Part shown: piece after piece, positions 45,949-47,204 of the stretch
Position numbering within the stretch: position 1 is the stretch's first letter
Layout: every line of letters begins with the position of its first letter
From: JAKLIN01 sp964544395
GTDB lineage: Archaea; Nanobdellota; Nanobdellia; Pacearchaeales; GW2011-AR1
Direction: 5' to 3'
Assembly: GCA_964544395.1 (NCBI GenBank)
Contig: CAZJAO010000004.1
Coordinates: forward strand, 1-47,204
Length of the DNA stretch: 47,204 nt
The notes under the pieces: generated by a model
What the model saw: only the letters and a program-made list of their open reading frames with translations
What the model was told of the DNA's origin: nothing
The model's database searches: none
Made by a program: the position numbers and the translations under genes

Positions 45949-47204
45949 ATGAAAAAGAAAAGAGGGATGCTCGTGCCATTGTTGGTACTTGCTGGACTCT
46001 TAGTATTGGCTGGTGTTTATCTCTTATTCATTGCTCCTTCTGTTGTTATAGTTCCTCCACAGAAAATTGCGGTTCTAGTTCCTATTGTAAAAACTCCAGT
46101 TCCTGCTGTTCTTTTTGTTGGAGTAACTCAAGTTAATCCTTTGGGTGCCGCAACAGGACAGGTACTTAGCAATAACGTTATTGTAACCTTTAGTGAAGCA
46201 ATGGATCCTGCAACAATTAATGCGAGCACATTCCAAGTAAGAGGACCAGGTAACATAACTATACCGGGGAATTATACTTCTGATACGACCGGAAAGATTT
46301 GGACATTTAATCCAACATCTAATTTTCAATATAGTTCATCATATAATATGACGATTACTACTGGCGTTAAGGGGAGTACTGGTGATTCCTTGCCCGAGAA
46401 TTTTGTTTGGGGCTTTGCAACTAGTAATTCGCCAGCTTCACGTACTGGAGGAGTAAGTGGAGGTAGTGGGGGAGGATCTTCTGGAGGAAGCGCTGCACCG
46501 GTAATTCCGCCTGTCGGAACGGGTTCACTTTTATCACCTGTAAATCTTGGAAATGCTACTGGTTTCGCTCTTTTAGGGGGTACTGGAATCTCTGATACTG
46601 TTCCGGCATCTTCTGCTATCGTTGGAAATGTTGGAGTAAGTCCTGCTGCTGGTTCATTTATAACAGGCGTATCATGCACAAAAGTGGCTGGAACAATCTA
46701 TGAAACAAATACAGGATATACTGGTGGTTTTGATTCAAACGCAACTTGTGCTGCAGGTACTGGAGCTAATATCACTTTGGTAAACAATGCAGTGGCTGAT
46801 GAATTGACTGCATATAATACTGCTAGAGGATTATCAAATCCTACTGCTACAGAACTATATACTGGGAATCTTGGTGGACAGACATTAACGCCAGGACTTT
46901 ACAAATGGAGCACTGCTGTAACAATACCCACAAGTGTAACTCTTGATTGCCAAGGTAATACCAGTGCAGTTTTCGTATTCCAAATAGCACAAACTCTTGT
47001 TGTCAGCAATGGTCAAAGTGTAAATTTGATTGGTAGTTGCCAAGCTAAGAACATTTTCTGGGAAGTCGATACGCAAACAACACTTGGAACTACATCTGTT
47101 TTCAATGGAAATATCCTTAGTGGAACAGCAGTAGTGATAAATAGCGGTGCAACATTGAATGGAAGAGCATTTGCACAGAGTGCGGTTACATTAAGCGGTA
47201 ATGC
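45949..47204 (+). CDS. Anchored surface protein: SbsA-type Ig domain plus DUF3494 (ice-binding), partial
   Basis: The frame is open from ATG 45949 to the window end (418 codons, 3' end missing). It has a basic start and one hydrophobic helix (MKKKRGMLVPLLVLAGLLVL), a proline-rich linker (about 35-55), an SbsA Ig-like domain (about 56-160; VNPLGAATG, VTFSEAMDPATI, WTFNPTSNFQYSSSY), a Gly/Ser linker (about 162-189), and a DUF3494 domain from about 198 (VNLGNATGFALLGG, YNTARG, LGGQTLTPGLYKW, VFVFQIAQTL, SCQAKNIFWEV, FNGNILSGTAVVINSGATLN). DUF3494 is the fold of bacterial and microalgal ice-binding proteins. The N-terminal helix suggests membrane anchoring. Cys in the domain could form disulfides. 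Confidence 0.85.
   Translation, partial: MKKKRGMLVPLLVLAGLLVLAGVYLLFIAPSVVIVPPQKIAVLVPIVKTPVPAVLFVGVTQVNPLGAATGQVLSNNVIVTFSEAMDPATINASTFQVRGPGNITIPGNYTSDTTGKIWTFNPTSNFQYSSSYNMTITTGVKGSTGDSLPENFVWGFATSNSPASRTGGVSGGSGGGSSGGSAAPVIPPVGTGSLLSPVNLGNATGFALLGGTGISDTVPASSAIVGNVGVSPAAGSFITGVSCTKVAGTIYETNTGYTGGFDSNATCAAGTGANITLVNNAVADELTAYNTARGLSNPTATELYTGNLGGQTLTPGLYKWSTAVTIPTSVTLDCQGNTSAVFVFQIAQTLVVSNGQSVNLIGSCQAKNIFWEVDTQTTLGTTSVFNGNILSGTAVVINSGATLNGRAFAQSAVTLSGN

Noticed and set aside
46326..46679. Antisense proline-rich frame of 117 residues over the ice-binding-type gene
   Set aside because: It is the mirror of Gly/Ser/Thr-rich codons in the plus-strand gene, which has clear domains.

Overview
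The window is an AT-rich, densely packed archaeal chromosome segment. Archaeal marks are Orc1/Cdc6, both subunits of the archaea-specific DNA polymerase D, RadA, Hef-type helicase, endonuclease Q, aEF-1beta, aIF2alpha, Nop10, SRP54, Bud32 and a tRNA-Gln with an intron at 37/38. Short genes, many 1-8 bp overlaps, TATA boxes about 26 nt upstream of start codons (leaderless transcripts), a CBS-less IMPDH/GMPR and families of tiny NKRG-type pilins suggest a DPANN lineage, perhaps Pacearchaeota/Woesearchaeota-like. That placement is inference; no rRNA is present.

Layout. 1-1780: a probable replication origin. An AT-rich spacer (1377-1782) lies before cdc6 with Orc-box-like elements at 1658-1681 and 1756-1768, and a full ORB-like element lies inside the neighbouring gene at 42-64. 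Genes left of the spacer point left; those right of it (cdc6, PolD DP1, a HAD phosphatase, PolD DP2) form one rightward operon to 8735. 8787-15294: tyrosyl-tRNA synthetase, a DRG/Obg-like GTPase with an altered G3 motif, an Arm/FmrO-like rRNA methyltransferase, an M16 peptidase, an arginase-family enzyme, and remnants or small unknowns. 15269-19256 (minus): an operon with a site-2-protease-like protein lacking its HExxH, a Hef helicase, a CBS-less IMPDH/GMPR and a separate ERCC4 nuclease, so Hef is split into two genes.

19375-32739: a surface-appendage region. It has a PRC-barrel protein, two related membrane proteins, two coiled-coil proteins (one with a P/Q/Y-rich segment), an ArlI/GspE-type ATPase, a double TadC/ArlJ platform protein, ten small single-helix proteins (eight with pilin-like N termini) and a prepilin peptidase. 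One pilin-like protein (29267-30460) carries an apparently complete AmpD/PGRP-type N-acetylmuramoyl-L-alanine amidase domain. An archaeon lacks peptidoglycan, so this suggests a pilus-borne enzyme aimed at bacterial walls. It is the most striking observation in the window.

32719-45712: informational genes (aEF-1beta, RPA, RadA, tRNA-Arg, NDK, EndoQ, and an S15-GAN/RecJ-aIF2alpha-Nop10 operon), a MinD-like ATPase, tRNA-Gln, an S51 peptidase, and a PAP2-SRP54-VKOR-Bud32 operon. Bud32 is cut by two in-frame stops, beyond which its conserved C-terminal tail is still readable. 45949-end: a secreted or anchored protein, cut by the window edge, with an SbsA-type Ig domain and a DUF3494 ice-binding domain.
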